Positions 50,726 to 62,526 of a stretch of DNA of 64,000 bases are shown in pieces. The DNA is from Adiantum capillus-veneris. Lineage: Eukaryota > Streptophyta > Polypodiopsida > Polypodiales > Pteridaceae. The stretch's first letter is position 1, and each line of letters opens with the position of its first letter. The position numbers and the translations under genes are program-made. Location of the stretch: contig CM043944.1 of assembly GCA_014529385.2 (NCBI GenBank), positions 61,883,748 to 61,947,747 of the forward strand, given 5' to 3'. The notes under the pieces are model-generated. The model was not told the origin of the DNA. It saw only the letters and a program-made list of their open reading frames with translations, and did not search any database.

Positions 50726-52255
50726 TGACGGGAGCAAAATGAACCCCGAACCCCGACGGCCTCTAAAACACCAGGGACCGAATGGCGTGCCTCGAGCCTG
50801 TCATGGTAAAGCAAACAGGGGGGGCACCACCTAGCTTCAACAGCTAGGACGCAAACAACACACCACCATAACAAAGTTTTCATCCAAGAGAGATGGATGC
50901 TTGGGAGTAATGATGAAGAGGAAAGGGAATGAGATCAAGTGAGAGAGAGAGAGAGTGAGGGAGGGGGTATAGCGGCTTAGTACTTAGGCACCACAAAAGG
51001 ATGTCGAATCTGCACACCCTTCACACATACACAAGCTCACTCCAAACACAAGACTAGGTGGCGATTCCGCACACCTCACATGGGCAAAACATTGCAAGAA
51101 AACATACTCACAAAACCTCAAGCTTTATTTAGAGAATAAGACGATGAAATGGGGAGCATAGGGTAGGGGAATGAGAAGGGAGAGAGTGGTAGAGCACATG
51201 GCGGATAGGTGGGAGTTGATAGCGAAGACTCGCACGAGGGTTATGGCCATCATTCTTCATTTAGTTTTCCTTCATCTTCCATAGCCCAAGGGTGTAGAGG
51301 TCATGCTCAAGACAAGCATGGTGATTGCGGTGATGGTGATGGTGTGGGTGTGTGTGTGTGCACTAGGCACACACAGTGCATAGTGTACTCTTTGGTGATG
51401 GTGTGTGTGTTTAGTGTGATGGTGACCCCTCTTTATATAGGGGAGGAGGGGGGGAGAAATTCTAGAATTTAGAAATGAAGAAATCATTATCTACATAGGC
51501 CATGTGACTGTGGGCCCCACTTGTCTGGCTGTGTTTATATGTGCCAGAACAACAGTCTCATGAGAGAGAGACTAAGAGAGAGAGATGGGTTGATGAAAAA
51601 AAGTGAGAGGTGACATGGAGAATAAAGTAATTACAAGAGGGGAGAGAGGGGAGTGTGTTCAGAGGTGAATCTGTGTGCAGATGTGTGTGAACACAAGAAA
51701 AATCAGGTAACCACCGGGTGGGGATGGGTCTCTGGGCACCTTTTTTAGTGAAACTGAGTGTGTGTGAGTGTGGGAGAGGTTATTTAGCTACAAGACAAGA
51801 GACACGGCGCCCTTTAGAGAGAGAGTGGGGTATTTGGGTCATGGGATATGATAGGAGAGAGAAAGAGGGGGTGGGGTATACTATTTTGGAAGATAGGGTA
51901 AGTTGCATGTGAGTTAGGGTGCATTATTGGTGAGTTATAATGCATTATTGGTGAGAGGTGGGGTAGCTTGAGGGGAGAGAGAAAGGAGAAAGGACAAGGG
52001 GAAGAGAGAGGGGGTTGACCTTTTCAGTGGAGGAGAGGAAAAGGGACACCCGGCGGGGCAACAGTGAAGAAAAAGGAGGCAAGGTGGGGATGGGCTACCC
52101 CGCAGGCATGAGGTGGCCTATTTTACCTTTCTTATATATTTACATAATCATACTTTATTTTTTTCTTACTTTTTCCAATGCCTTTTATCACTCCCTCCCT
52201 AAGAGGGGGTTTTCATGGGGTGGGGACAAGAGAAGAGGGGTATGGGAGCTTGGCT
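50726..52255 (-). repeat. G4 LTR (element 3' LTR)
   Basis: Begins TGACGGGAGCAAAATGAACC and ends TATGGGAGCTTGGCT. Includes short GT and GA tracts and TTTATATAGG at about 51432 (complement strand CCTATATAAAG), a possible TATA box for the minus-strand element. Small frames within it recur in the other LTR and have no domain. Confidence 0.95.
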
Positions 52256-52264
52256 AAGTGGATA

Positions 52265-52276
52265 GCCCTCCCCCTT
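52265..52276 (-). other. G4 polypurine tract
   Basis: On the minus strand AAGGGGGAGGGC, nine bases before the recognisable LTR start. Confidence 0.65.
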
Positions 52277-52420
52277 AGTAGGCATTACAAAAACATCTAC
52301 CTCTACCTCAGTGTTGAAAGCTTTGATTTTCACGGCACTTACCACACCCACACACTTTACTTTTGCGTTGTTTGCCATCTTTGCCTTGCATGGAGAAGGC
52401 CTGTCAACCTCGAGCCCTAA

Positions 52421-53180
52421 TCAAAGCATCATAGCTTCGCTCATTACACAGATTTGTGCACCTCCATCAATGTAGGTGTTTCCAACCCTCTTTCCTTTTA
52501 TGTTTACGTCGACAATTGGAAGGATGTCATCCATGTTGCATCCCGAAATTGCTCCGACTACCTTTGTTTTGGAGCGTCTTGTACTTACCATTTTAGACCA
52601 TTGTCGCCTTACTTTAGGTACAAGATGTAGCAGTTGTGGCCATGTAATCTTCGGTCCTTGCTCTGCCACATCCAATGTTAAATCATAGGGCTTAAAACTT
52701 TCCCCTAGCTGGAAGTCGGTGATGCCCAATTTCCGTCGTGGCTTGGATGGCCTCTTGCTAGTTTCTCCTCTCATGCTTCTTTCATTATCTGATTGTGTAG
52801 CCTTCTCCCTCCTAGCTCTTTTCACAGTCATGGCCTCAAGTGGTTCTAAAAAGGTTACCTTCTCCTTACCCTTGTCCCTCTCCTTTGCTCTGGGTGGATC
52901 CACTACTACGGCTTTTCCTTTCTCTTCTAGCCTTATGATGTTTACAGGGCGATCAGGTGGTGGGGCTGGTGGAAGAGGTGGAATGGATGCTTGTAGTGGT
53001 GTCTGGGGTGGACGTAGAATTTGTGTTGGTGGGGGTGGTGCTCGCGGTGGGGGTGTTCTTTCTCTAGGGGGTGACAATTGGTTCCTCCTACCTCCTCTAT
53101 TATAGTTTTGTCGTGGTTTGGGACAGTAGTACATACCGTGACCGTCTTCTCCGCAGTTGTAGCAATGATACTCCCTATTT
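52421..53180 (-). pseudogene. G4 gag zinc knuckle, linker and protease start
   Basis: The knuckle CYNCGEDGHGMYYCP (CX2CX4HX4C) lies at about 53122-53163. The 237-residue frame then runs through a proline-rich stretch (PPRERTPPPRAPPPPTQILRPP) and KGKAVVVDPPRAKERDKGKEKVTFLEPLEAMTVKRARREK. The gypsy linker ITWPQLLHLVPKVRRQWSKMVSTR follows. The end is DILPIVDVNIKGKRVGNTYIDGGAQICVMSEAMML, where IDGGAQI is the protease active-site loop (D-S/G-G-A). Sequence ends there before the flap, and only 165 bases separate it from the LTR. Confidence 0.88.
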
Positions 53181-53185
53181 TGTCG

Positions 53186-53941
53186 TCATGCTCTTCCAGG
53201 GTCTTGATCTCTTTCTTGACTCCTCCCTTGTTGTATTAAGTGGACAGACAAATTCTGCAGTTGGTCAGTAATATGGGCCAACATATCTTGTTGGTCATCT
53301 CTTACCCCAAGAGCCGGTGGTGGTGGTGGAATGGTGGTTGTCGTAGTTGCTGGTCGACGCGATGTTCCTGATTCTGTTGACTCGGTTTCTTTGGCTTTCA
53401 TTCGCAGCTTCTTGTCTTTAAGGCGAGCAATCTCAACGGCTAACTCGTACGTAGCCGGGAATCTACCTTTCACCTTCTCCTTGAGAAGCGGCCATAAGCC
53501 ATGCGTGAACCGATCTTTTTTTAGGAAATCGGGTGCAGCTTCCCCCCTAGCCAGTGACTCAACCCACCGTTCCCACAAATCCACAAATTTGGACTCATAG
53601 GTGGCATATTCTAAAAGACCCTCCTGCTTCAAGTCTCTCAACTTGTCCCACAACTTTTCTGAAGTGGTACCTCCCCCAAAGCGCCTCTTAAAAGCGGTTT
53701 TTAAGGGTTATCAGTCATCCTTGGTTGCTTGTGGAAGTGCATTGTACCATGATCTAGCTTCTAGCTTCATGAGATGCTTAAAGATTCTAACCCGGGACTC
53801 ATCCGTATCTTTGTTGCTCACTACACATGCTACTTCAAAGTCATCTAGGAAGTCTGTTACCAAATCCTCCCCCTTCTTTCCTTTAAATGTTGGAAATGCT
53901 ACACTTGCCATGATTACTGAGAGAGAGCTAGAAAGACACAC
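53186..53941 (-). pseudogene. G4 gag capsid region
   Basis: The first frame (53711-53941) reads MASVAFPTFKGKKGEDLVTDFLDDFEVACVVSNKDTDESRVRIFKHLMKLEARSWYNALP. After a one-base shift near 53708 the second frame (53186-53653) reads LWDKLRDLKQEGLLEYATYESKFVDLWERWVESLARGEAAPDFLKKDRFTHGLWPLLKEKV. This is the Retrotrans_gag-type capsid. It then enters ATYELAVEIARLKDKK and a Thr/Pro-rich spacer before the knuckle. Forms the particle shell in the family. Confidence 0.9.
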
Positions 53942-53994
53942 TGCTTAACTTGCAAAAGTTTTTTTCTTCTTTACAAGGAGGCGTGTATACCCTC

Positions 53995-54696
53995 TTATAC
54001 TAGGACATAGATTAAAACTTCAAACGGTACATTGCCTTGTACCAAAGGTAAGACAAATGGTTGATCTGATGCTAGAACCTCAAAAAATCGCTCCCCACCC
54101 GGCATGGTGTCAATGACGTGCTGGTAGTGAGCCTTCAAATCCAGTATTACCTTGATTGAGCGTACACGTGTTGGTATGTGTGATCTGTCTTGAGGGAGGT
54201 TGTACTGATTCATGTGAAGCTTAGAGGTGCTTAGTCACTGTCCAAGCTTGTGGGAGAGGGTGGTGTTGTTTCGTGAAACAAACTCAGTAGATCCCTAGTT
54301 TCTCTAGTGAGAGTGTGAGCCAATGATTCCGTTATCTCTGCTGCAGCATCAGGTGCGACTTGAAAACTGACTATGATAATTACCTCGGTGACTTGAGTTA
54401 CCCGATTCTCAAAGTAGAATAGTGTTGATTCTCTATTGTGTAGAGTTCCTTCCATTTTGTTGTTGTGGGTTGGTTGTAGGTTGCGGACATGGTTTTGACC
54501 TTCTCCTTCTTCTTCTTGGCACTTGGCCTATGTATATCCACTGGGTTTGGCGTGTTGGTTGACTCTCCCACTGCAAATCGATTACCGTTACGCCTGGCAC
54601 TCGAGCTTCGATGGAGATGCGGAGTTCGTCTAGTTGTGCTTGGAGCTCTTCTTCTTTAGTCGTCCAATTAGCAAATCCTGCTAGCCATTCATCCAT
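53995..54696 (-). pseudogene. G4 extra frame upstream of gag
   Basis: Three consecutive minus frames, 54433-54696, 54231-54455 and 53995-54213, read as one protein of about 230 residues with shifts. It starts MDEWLAGFANWTTKEEELQAQLDELRISIEARVPGVTVIDL (helical, possibly coiled coil) and passes a basic PRRRRRRSKPCPQP patch. It continues FENRVTQVTEVIIIVSFQVAPDAAAEITESLAHTLTRETRDLL and then RVRSIKVILDLKAHYQHVIDTMPGGERFFEVL. It lies between the primer site and gag. No family recognised; most gypsy elements have no such frame. Confidence 0.5.
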
Positions 54697-54750
54697 TCAC
54701 AATAGTTTAGGGGTTTCAGTCTTGTAAACTGAAGGGTTTCATGAAAAGAT

Positions 54751-54769
54751 CCTCAGTGGGGGCACCAAA
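54751..54769 (-). other. G4 primer-binding-site candidate
   Basis: Minus strand TTTGGTGCCCCCACTGAGG directly after the LTR end (...CCCGTCA). The matching tRNA was not identified. The G2 element has a similar site at about 7992-8005. Confidence 0.6.
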
Positions 54770-56303
54770 TGACGGGAGCAAAGTGAACCCCGAACCCCGA
54801 CGGCCTCTAGAACACCGGGGACCGAATGGCGCGCCTCGAGCCTGTCATGGTAAAGCAAACAGGGGGGGCACCACCTAGCTTCAGCGGCTAGGACGCAAAC
54901 AACACACCACCATAACAAAGTTTTCATCCAAGAGAGATGCATGCTTGGGAGTAATGATGAAGAGGAAAGGGAATGAGATCAAGTGAGAGAGAGAGAGAGA
55001 GTGAGGGAGAGGGTATAGCGGCTTAGAACTTAGGCACCACAAAAGGATGGCAAATCTGCACACCCTTCACACATACACAAGCTCACTCCAAACACAAGAC
55101 TAGGTGGCGATTCCGCACACCTCACATGGGCAAAACATTGCAAGAAAACATACTCACAAAACCTCAAGCTTTATTTAGAGAATAAGGCGATGAAATGGGG
55201 AGCATAGGGTAGGGGAATGAGAAGGGAGAGAGTGGTAGAGCACATGGCGGATAGGTGGGAGTTGATGGCGAAGACTCGCACGAGGGTTATGGCCATCATT
55301 CTTCATTTAGTTTTCCTTCATCTTCCATAGCCCAAGGGTGTAGAGGTCATGCTCAAGACAAGCATGGTGATTGCGGTGATGGTGATGGTGTGGGTGTGTG
55401 TGTGTGTGCACTAGGCACACACAGTGCATAGTGTACTCTTTGGTGATGGTGTGTGTGTTTAGTGTGATGGTGACCCCTCTTTATATAGGGGAGGAGGGGG
55501 GGAGAAATTCTAGAATTTAGAAATGAAGAAATCATTATCTACATAGGCCATGTGACTGTGGGCCCCACTTGTCTGGCTGTGTATATATGTGTCAGAACAG
55601 CAGTCTCATGAGAGAGAGACTAAGAGAGAGAGATGGGTTGATGAAAAAAAGTGAGAGGTGACATGGAGAATAAAGTAATTACAAGAGGGGAGAGAGGAGA
55701 GTGTGTTCAGAGGTGAATCTGTGTGCAGATGTGTATGAACACAAGAAAAATCAGGTAACCACCGGGTGGGGATGGGTCTGTGGGCACCTTTTTCAGTGAA
55801 ACTGAGCGTGTGTGAGTGTGGGGGAGGTTATTTAGCTACAAGACAAGAGACATGGCGCCCTTTAGAGAGAGAGGGGGGTATTTGGGTCCTTGGATATGAT
55901 AGGAGAGAGAAAGAGGGGGTGGGGTATACTATTTTGGAAGATAGGGTAAGTTGCATGTGAGTTAGGGTGCATTATTGGTGAGTTATAATGCATTATTGGT
56001 GAGAGGTGGGGTAGCTTGAGGGGAGAGAGAAAGGAGAAAGGACAAGGGGAAGAGAGAGGGGGTTGACCTTTTGAGTGGAGGAGAGGAAAAGGGACACCCG
56101 GCGGGGCAACAGTGAAGAAAAAGGAGGCAAGGTGGGGATGGGCTACCCCGCAGGCATGAGGTGGCCTATTTTACCTTTCTTATATATTTACATATTCATA
56201 CTTTATTTTTTTCTTACTTTTTCCAATGCCTTTTATCACTCCCTCCCTAAGAGGGGGTTTTCATGGGGTGGGGACGAGAGAAGAGGGGTATGGGAGCTTG
56301 GCT
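54770..56303 (-). repeat. G4 LTR (element 5' LTR)
   Basis: Begins TGACGGGAGCAAAGTGAACC and ends TGGGAGCTTGGCT. Differs from 50726-52255 by scattered substitutions and small repeat-length changes (for example in the GT tract near 55400), so the insertion is relatively young. Confidence 0.95.
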
Positions 56304-56834
56304 TGTGAAAAGCCCCCATCAGTGGGTTATCTAGAAATGACCTCCGCTCTAGTGATCCTCGTGCTATTACATGTGTAGTTTTTGTCACACTGATCGATAC
56401 ATCTATAATGCTAAGCAGTTGTGTGTGTATTTGTCGAGCAGAGAGAATACGCTCTATGTAGTCAGGTGTATGATGGCAATAAATCTTTGATAGAAATTAG
56501 TTGTTTTACAAGTACACGTCGTCCATGAGTATTTGACTTCTGCATGTTCCAAAGCGCTCAACAACAATACTGAAGTGACTGCAGCAGAACTGTCTATGTC
56601 ATTTGTCTCATGGCCTCGTTTGTCTTTGTATGTGAGGTTTGTCACCGTGCAAGAAGGACACAGTTCTAGATTCTGAGTGAGGATATCACATTGTATTATC
56701 CAATCTTTATATAATGGAGTAATTTCAAACCATGACATAGCATATGGATGGTGAGATGCTTTCAACTTGGCTATGGTTCGTTTCCTGGCATCGTCACGCT
56801 TGGACTGTAACTTTGCAGGCCTTGAGAACTTCAT
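56304..56834 (-). pseudogene. N-terminal part of the Helitron gene
   Basis: The frame at 56454-56834 reads PAKLQSKRDDARKRTIAKLKASHHPYAMSWFEITPLYKDWIIQCDILTQNLELCPSCTVTNLTYKD. After a shift near 56460 the reading continues PDYIERILSARQIHTQLLSIIDVSISVTKTTHVIARGSLERRSFLDNPLMGAFH up to the G4 LTR. On the other side of G4 an open frame leads into Rep, so this is inferred to be the start of the same gene. CPSC may be part of a zinc-binding site. Confidence 0.6.
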
Positions 56835-57880
56835 ATTGATACCTACTATGGGAGAAATGAGGACAAATATAGTATGGCATCAATTGTTTAGGTGAAAAGT
56901 TAAGATGCAAAAAGTGGATTTACGATTGCAATATACTACATGGGTTTACTATTCAAAGAGTTGTATGTATAATTAATATATATAGATGTTGGTCGACATC
57001 GATTGTATAGTTATGAAAGCAGTATGCAAGTAAAAAAAACTGAAGGAAGCAAGCTACAAAATTCAAAACCAAGCAAATCGATAAAGCATCAATGAATTGC
57101 AATTTGAAATGAAGTGCTTCACTGACCTGAAATGTGGTACAGATGTTTTCGGATTGTTCAAGCTACACGCCGATCTTTGGCTCAAGCTACAGGAAAGGAA
57201 TGTGAATAGTTAAACATTTCATCCTGCAATGAAGCGCCATAAATTGGAGATGCTAAGTATACAGTGCACGGCATGTAAAAGTGCCATACAAAATTATGGT
57301 GGAGAGTTGGCACTGTGGTCTCTCCAAAGTTATAAGAAACGCAAGCCGTGGCGTGACCCGTAGCGTTTATGTGTTGCGCCAAGCAAACGCATAGTCATGG
57401 GGAGTTGGATGGAGATAACGAACCTTGCAGTGTAGTCCAACTAGAGTTACGCTTGTGCAATCCAAATGTCAAGAGCCATGAGTATATGTTCTCTCTGCAA
57501 GACACAAAATACGCATTAGCATAATACAGGGCATGCAAGGAAAACCAAGACAGTGTCATCGTTTGCCTCATCGGCATGTTGGAATCGACCTTTTTTTTCA
57601 CGGGCCAAACTCACCTACGTCTACCTTACCTTTTGAAATTGCACCCCCCCATGATGGACAATATGTCAAGTATGTGAAAGGTGAGGCTCGTTTTGACATA
57701 ATTTGCTCCATTTAGGTTGGTTTTATGATTTTCGCAGAACTTTGGATGCATGTCAACTTGATGCAATGATGAAGGATTTTGGGGACTTGTGGTTCAAAAC
57801 TAGAGATTGCATTGAATTTCTCAAGATTGGGATAGACATGATGGGCATGAGTTAAGCTCGTATAAACATAAACCGATACG
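56835..57880. other. No gene recognised
   Basis: Two minus frames at 57182-57382 and 57395-57601 have no known motif. The 5' terminus of the Helitron should lie in or beyond this stretch but was not identified. Confidence 0.45.
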
Positions 57881-57885
57881 AGCAT

Positions 57886-58450
<565 letters not shown>

Positions 58451-58858
58451 GCTGCGAAGTGTTGGAATTGATGTACGTGCAGCGGCTTTATTTACGTGAA
58501 GCTTTTTACTGCAACGGCTTTATTTTTATGTGAAGCTTTTTATTACACATGGAGGCTCGTGGCCATGCGATTTGAGTTGTGGTCAAAGGCTTGGATCATG
58601 CCAAGTGGCTACCTGTGGGCTCAACGATCCAGAAAAGGACCTTTGGCTCACCAAGTAAAAATTGGGGTGCTATGAAGAACACATCACGTGATCAAGGCAA
58701 CCGAGTGCATGGTCCCACTCTTTAGCATTAAGTATTGACCCTCTCTTGCTACCAATAACGTGAATCAACTCGGTACTGAGATGCACAAAATGTCATCAAA
58801 CTGATCCACAACCAATTTTGCCTTGAAGACCTGAAGGTTCTTAGCCTTCTAAACCTGA

Positions 58859-59518
58859 TCAAGGTAACAAAATCTGACAATTTGGGTGCACACCATAATC
58901 TCTTAGCTTTGAAAATTCACCCTCCCAGTAAGAGCTCATATGTAAAGAATATAATCTTCCAGGTTTTTCGTACCCATTTGCAGACTTTAGTGGCCAGTCC
59001 TCGTGAGGCATGGCATTTTTTAAACAAATGCAGAGGGTCCTCAAAGGCCGTTCTACAACCCGAGCAAGTGTCAGTGCTGATCTCTCTAGCACAAACCTTA
59101 TTCCCAGTAGGCATGGCTCCCTAGAGCACCTTCCAAAAAGCACATTCATGTATTTTGGCAATTTGATCTCCCATATGGCATTAACACTCTTTGCCAATGC
59201 TCTTCCGCCCTCCAAATCAGTGCAGAATAGGTAGATCGGTAATCGTGCTTCTCGTTGCCGAGATATGGCCAATTGAAAATGTTAGGGCAGCTAGTTATGT
59301 GCCCATTGGACCGCATTGGTAGTTGTGCCGTTTCGAAGGTTTTTGAAGCTCAACAGGGTTTGTAAAGGTAGAGGACAATGTATGGAGCTGATAGGAAGTG
59401 ATAGCTCATTAAACAGATCCCAGATCATGGAGATATTGTGAGTGGGAGTTCGTGCCAGATTAATGATGGTGCAGTGCCAATGGGGTTTTACTAGCTTTGG
59501 TGGGCTTGAGAAGGTCAA
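58859..59518 (-). pseudogene. Non-LTR retrotransposon (LINE) 3' fragment with zf-RVT-like motif
   Basis: Minus frames give PPKLVKPHWHCTIINLARTPTHNISMIWDLFNELSLP (59291-59518) and VNAIWEIKLPKYMNVLFGRC (about 59140-59230). Then at 58917-59114 comes NKVCAREISTDTCSGCRTAFEDPLHLFKKCHASRGLATKVCKWVRKTW. The last resembles the zf-RVT region that follows reverse transcriptase in plant LINEs (CxxC...E(S/T/D)xxHLFxxCxxA). No RT catalytic motif is within the fragment; stops and shifts throughout. Confidence 0.6.
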
Positions 59519-59559
59519 AGTGCAGCATGGACAAGATGGGTTCGAAGCCGGTGTGGTGA

Positions 59560-61907
59560 ACTTTTAGTAGGATTCAAGGGCTTGGAGATTGGACTTCTGA
59601 ACAGGAAATGGACCTCTTACAAAGTGGGAGGGATAAAAAGTTTGGAACCTTAAGGTTTTTTGGAAGTTATTAAAACTTGAGGGCCAAGTTAATGACGATC
59701 TACCACTTGACAACGCATAGTCTCGTAGGCACAGTGCAGACCTATAGTGCTATCATATATATAGTGGAGTGGGTACCTCCAATGGGCATCAAAGTGTGGA
59801 GAGAGGAGCTCCTTGGCTATGGCTATTGTGTTGTGTCGTTGCATGAGCGCTCTTCCCATTGCGTGGCGGCTGTGTTCAACGGGAGCACTCGTTTTTGGCA
59901 CCTTTGACGGGCGCCCCTGGAGTTTGTGTCGTCTAGCGGCACTCATGCACTGGTGACATGGCAATTATGGAGGGCATGTTCCCACGACCCCTAAGTGCCA
60001 AAGGATTTTGAAGAGGAAATTGGAGGCACCGATGGCCCACTTGAGAGATTTCTCATGCGGTCACTTGGAGTCCAAGCAAACTAGGGAATAGAAGGTGCTT
60101 CTTATACAAAGAGGGAGCCAAAAATAGCAAAAGAAGTTGACAAAAATAGAGCGGTTTCCCATGCCCTAAAGTCTTTTTGCCAAGATAGATTTTTTTTGGA
60201 CGAGTTCTCGGTAGGTTTTTTGGGAAGAAGGAGATCTCCATCGAGGGAACCTCTTGGCATGCTCCTGCAACAACAAGGCGGAAGAAGAGGAATTCAAGAA
60301 CGAGAGGCCGCCAATGAGGGCTACCAGGATCAATTTTTGGGCTTGTTGTGATTGTGCAGGCGAAGCCAAGTTGTATGGTAATTGTAGAAGGTGTTTTTTT
60401 GTCAAAATTGAAGCAAACCATAGCCGAATCTTGTGCTATTTCTTCCCCCTTCTCATCTTTGCTCTGCTCCAAGTGTTTGGTGTCGGTGTGTGTGAGCGTG
60501 TGTGCCCCCCGGGCCATCTGTGTGTGTGAGAGACAAAGAGAGAGAGGTGTGCGTTGTGAAATTGTTGGAGTCAAAAGTGGGGTGGTATGGTGTCGGTTGA
60601 TGGTGTGAAGCGTGTGTGCATTGGTATGCATGCAAATGGTGATGTGCTTTTCGAGATGTGTAGTTTTGATTGTGATTTCTAGCGGATAGAGGTGTTGTGA
60701 GTACCTTGGGCTATAGAGAGGCGAATAGAGAGGCATCTGTGTGTGTTTTCTGGTGTGTTCCCATTCCACCTCTCCAATGGGTCCTAGAGCCCAAGGTACA
60801 ATGATACAAAAAGGGTAACCTATAGTTCAAAAAAAAAACGTGCACTTATCTCTCTCTTTTTTCTTTTTTAACCAAAGATTTATAACTCTTGCATTGACTG
60901 CTCTCATCGTATGAGTAAGCAAAACCAAGAAAATCAAGATGCTGATTGTAGCTACAAAGCATAATATGTGCGTTGCTACAAAGGATAATAAGCGCGCAGT
61001 AGGAAATTAAGGGGCTTGCAATGGGCGAGGATAAATTTCGAGCACTGCTGTCTATGGGGGCAGCAGCCATTGCCATTAAAGAGCTCAACATTTTTTAAAT
61101 CAACGGCGTCTGCTAGTGCCACGTAGGGCACTAGCACTCGAAATTTAATCGCAGGTGTTTACAGTAGGAACTGATGGTAACAACCTTGCAAGTGAAACCC
61201 AAAGCTAGAAGCGCTAAAACCCACAATACCCCAACACTAGCCTACACCCTCATAGGCAGCCAACTAAACAAGACAACCTTCGTCAGCCCTCTTCAAGTTG
61301 ACCACTCCACTCAGTGCAACCAAGTGGCTTTGATTACGAACGTTCAGACTCGACGAAAAACCTTCAACGCTTGCGAGCCTGACAAAACCCTACATTGCCT
61401 GCGTCGTGTTCATCGTATCGCCATCGGGACAATAGTTCATCTCAAAAGGAAAGAGATTTTAAACTCAAAAAGATTTTAAACTCAAAAAGACATAGGGTAG
61501 AGGGGCCATATCTCCAGCACAAACAACACCAAACCCCCCCCCCCCCCCCCTCCCCTCCAAACCCCCACACACACACACAAAGAAAGGACACATGAACCCC
61601 TAATTATATTACTAGAGGCATGTGTGGAAGAAAACCGTATAAATTGGCTGCTAATGTTTTTTAAAGTTAAAAATCAGAGCTTCACCTACAACGTTAACCT
61701 CCTGTAAAAAAAAAAAAAAACTCAAACCAAACTACAAATCAAATACAAAGTTCCCTGTAAGGATCAGTAAGCCCTTTACAATTGAAGGAAAATCCAATGA
61801 CTTTCATTTCTTTGAGTTTATAGAAGGTTTGGCTAGAGACACATAAGCTATTGGGGTCCAAGGACTTTTCCTTTTTTCTCTTGGGTTTACCAAGTTTCTT
61901 TTGGTTC

Positions 61908-61949
<42 letters not shown>

Positions 61950-62160
61950 GTGTGTGTTGGTTCTGCTCTTCATCCTGTGTCATTAAATATCAACAGAGTT
62001 CAAAAGTGAGTGATTCATTTAATGCAAGGATGTCTTCTTTTTTCTTTCCCTCTTCATGGATTTTGCGTTGTGAAGAAGTTTAGGTCTCAGTTATGAAAAT
62101 CCTCTCTACTTCTATGAGTCTTTTGCATCTGTAGACATGCCCTTAGTTTATTTTGAAGGA
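59560..62160. other. No gene recognised; mononucleotide runs
   Basis: Contains a 17-base C run (61534-61550), a T run followed by a 31-base G run (61918-61948), and a palindrome-like CTAGTGCCACGTAGGGCACTAG at about 61112-61133. A 238-residue minus frame at 60053-60769 is low-complexity (His/Thr/Pro) and without motif. Confidence 0.5.
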
Positions 62161-62526
62161 CTATTTAGGTGGGATGAAATTTTCAGCTTTGAGTCTAATG
62201 GTCTGACGTTTTAGATTAGCCTTTTCTAAATCTTCTCTTGTTGACTCCAAAGGATGAGTAGTGGAATCCTTATCATCTTCTCTATCACCAAATTCCATAT
62301 TTGAAGGATCAAACACCTTATCCAAAAAGGCACTACACCTATTAACATTTCTATTTCCATCGTGTTTAGTAGAATCTTTGTTTTGGTTACTACCTCTTGT
62401 GCTAACCTGTTTAAAACCTTGACTAGAATCCTTTACATATTTAGCTGTTTTTGCATCCTTTTGCTGCTTTCTGATGAATTCAAGAGAATCATCGATAAGG
62501 TCACCTTGTTTAAGACAATGAAACAT
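62161..62526 (-). CDS. Unidentified hydrophilic frame
   Basis: 121 codons, charged: DDSLEFIRKQQKDAKTAKYVKDSSQG...NRNVNRCSAFLDKVFDPSNMEFGDREDDKDSTTHPLESTREDLEKANLKRQTIRLKAENFIPPK. Composition is protein-like and a frame continues upstream in broken form (62530-63220, for example SVVQIINRCHWLIRNTPMSMFKV). It may be the end of a decayed transposon protein. No family recognised. Confidence 0.25.
   Translation of the reverse strand: MFHCLKQGDLIDDSLEFIRKQQKDAKTAKYVKDSSQGFKQVSTRGSNQNKDSTKHDGNRNVNRCSAFLDKVFDPSNMEFGDREDDKDSTTHPLESTREDLEKANLKRQTIRLKAENFIPPK

Larger units (their letters stand above)
50726..56303 (-). mobile_element. Gypsy-type element with 1.53 kb LTRs and gag-only interior (element G4)
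   Basis: Direct repeats 50726-52255 and 54770-56303 are almost identical over 1.53 kb. The interior is 52256-54769. Minus orientation is set by the primer-like TTTGGTGCCCCCACTGAGG (complement 54751-54769) against the right LTR and a polypurine tract AAGGGGGAGGGC (complement 52265-52276) near the left LTR. The interior encodes an extra leading frame, gag, a zinc knuckle and the beginning of protease. RT, RNase H and integrase are absent. It is inserted in the Helitron Rep reading frame, but no TSD is visible and the element's 5' terminus is atypical (AGCC rather than TG). Confidence 0.92.

Noticed and set aside
52015-52257. LTR frames repeated at 52015 and 56075 as conserved small proteins
   Set aside because: They are in the paired G4 LTRs and have no domain or start context.
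60053-60769. 238-residue minus frame
   Set aside because: His/Thr/Pro-rich low complexity without domain; overlapping frames on the plus strand are equally open.
61112-61133. CTAGTGCCACGTAGGGCACTAG as a Helitron end or regulatory palindrome
   Set aside because: It lacks a GC-rich 3' hairpin plus terminal CTRR context and no partner terminus was seen; a single short palindrome is not enough.
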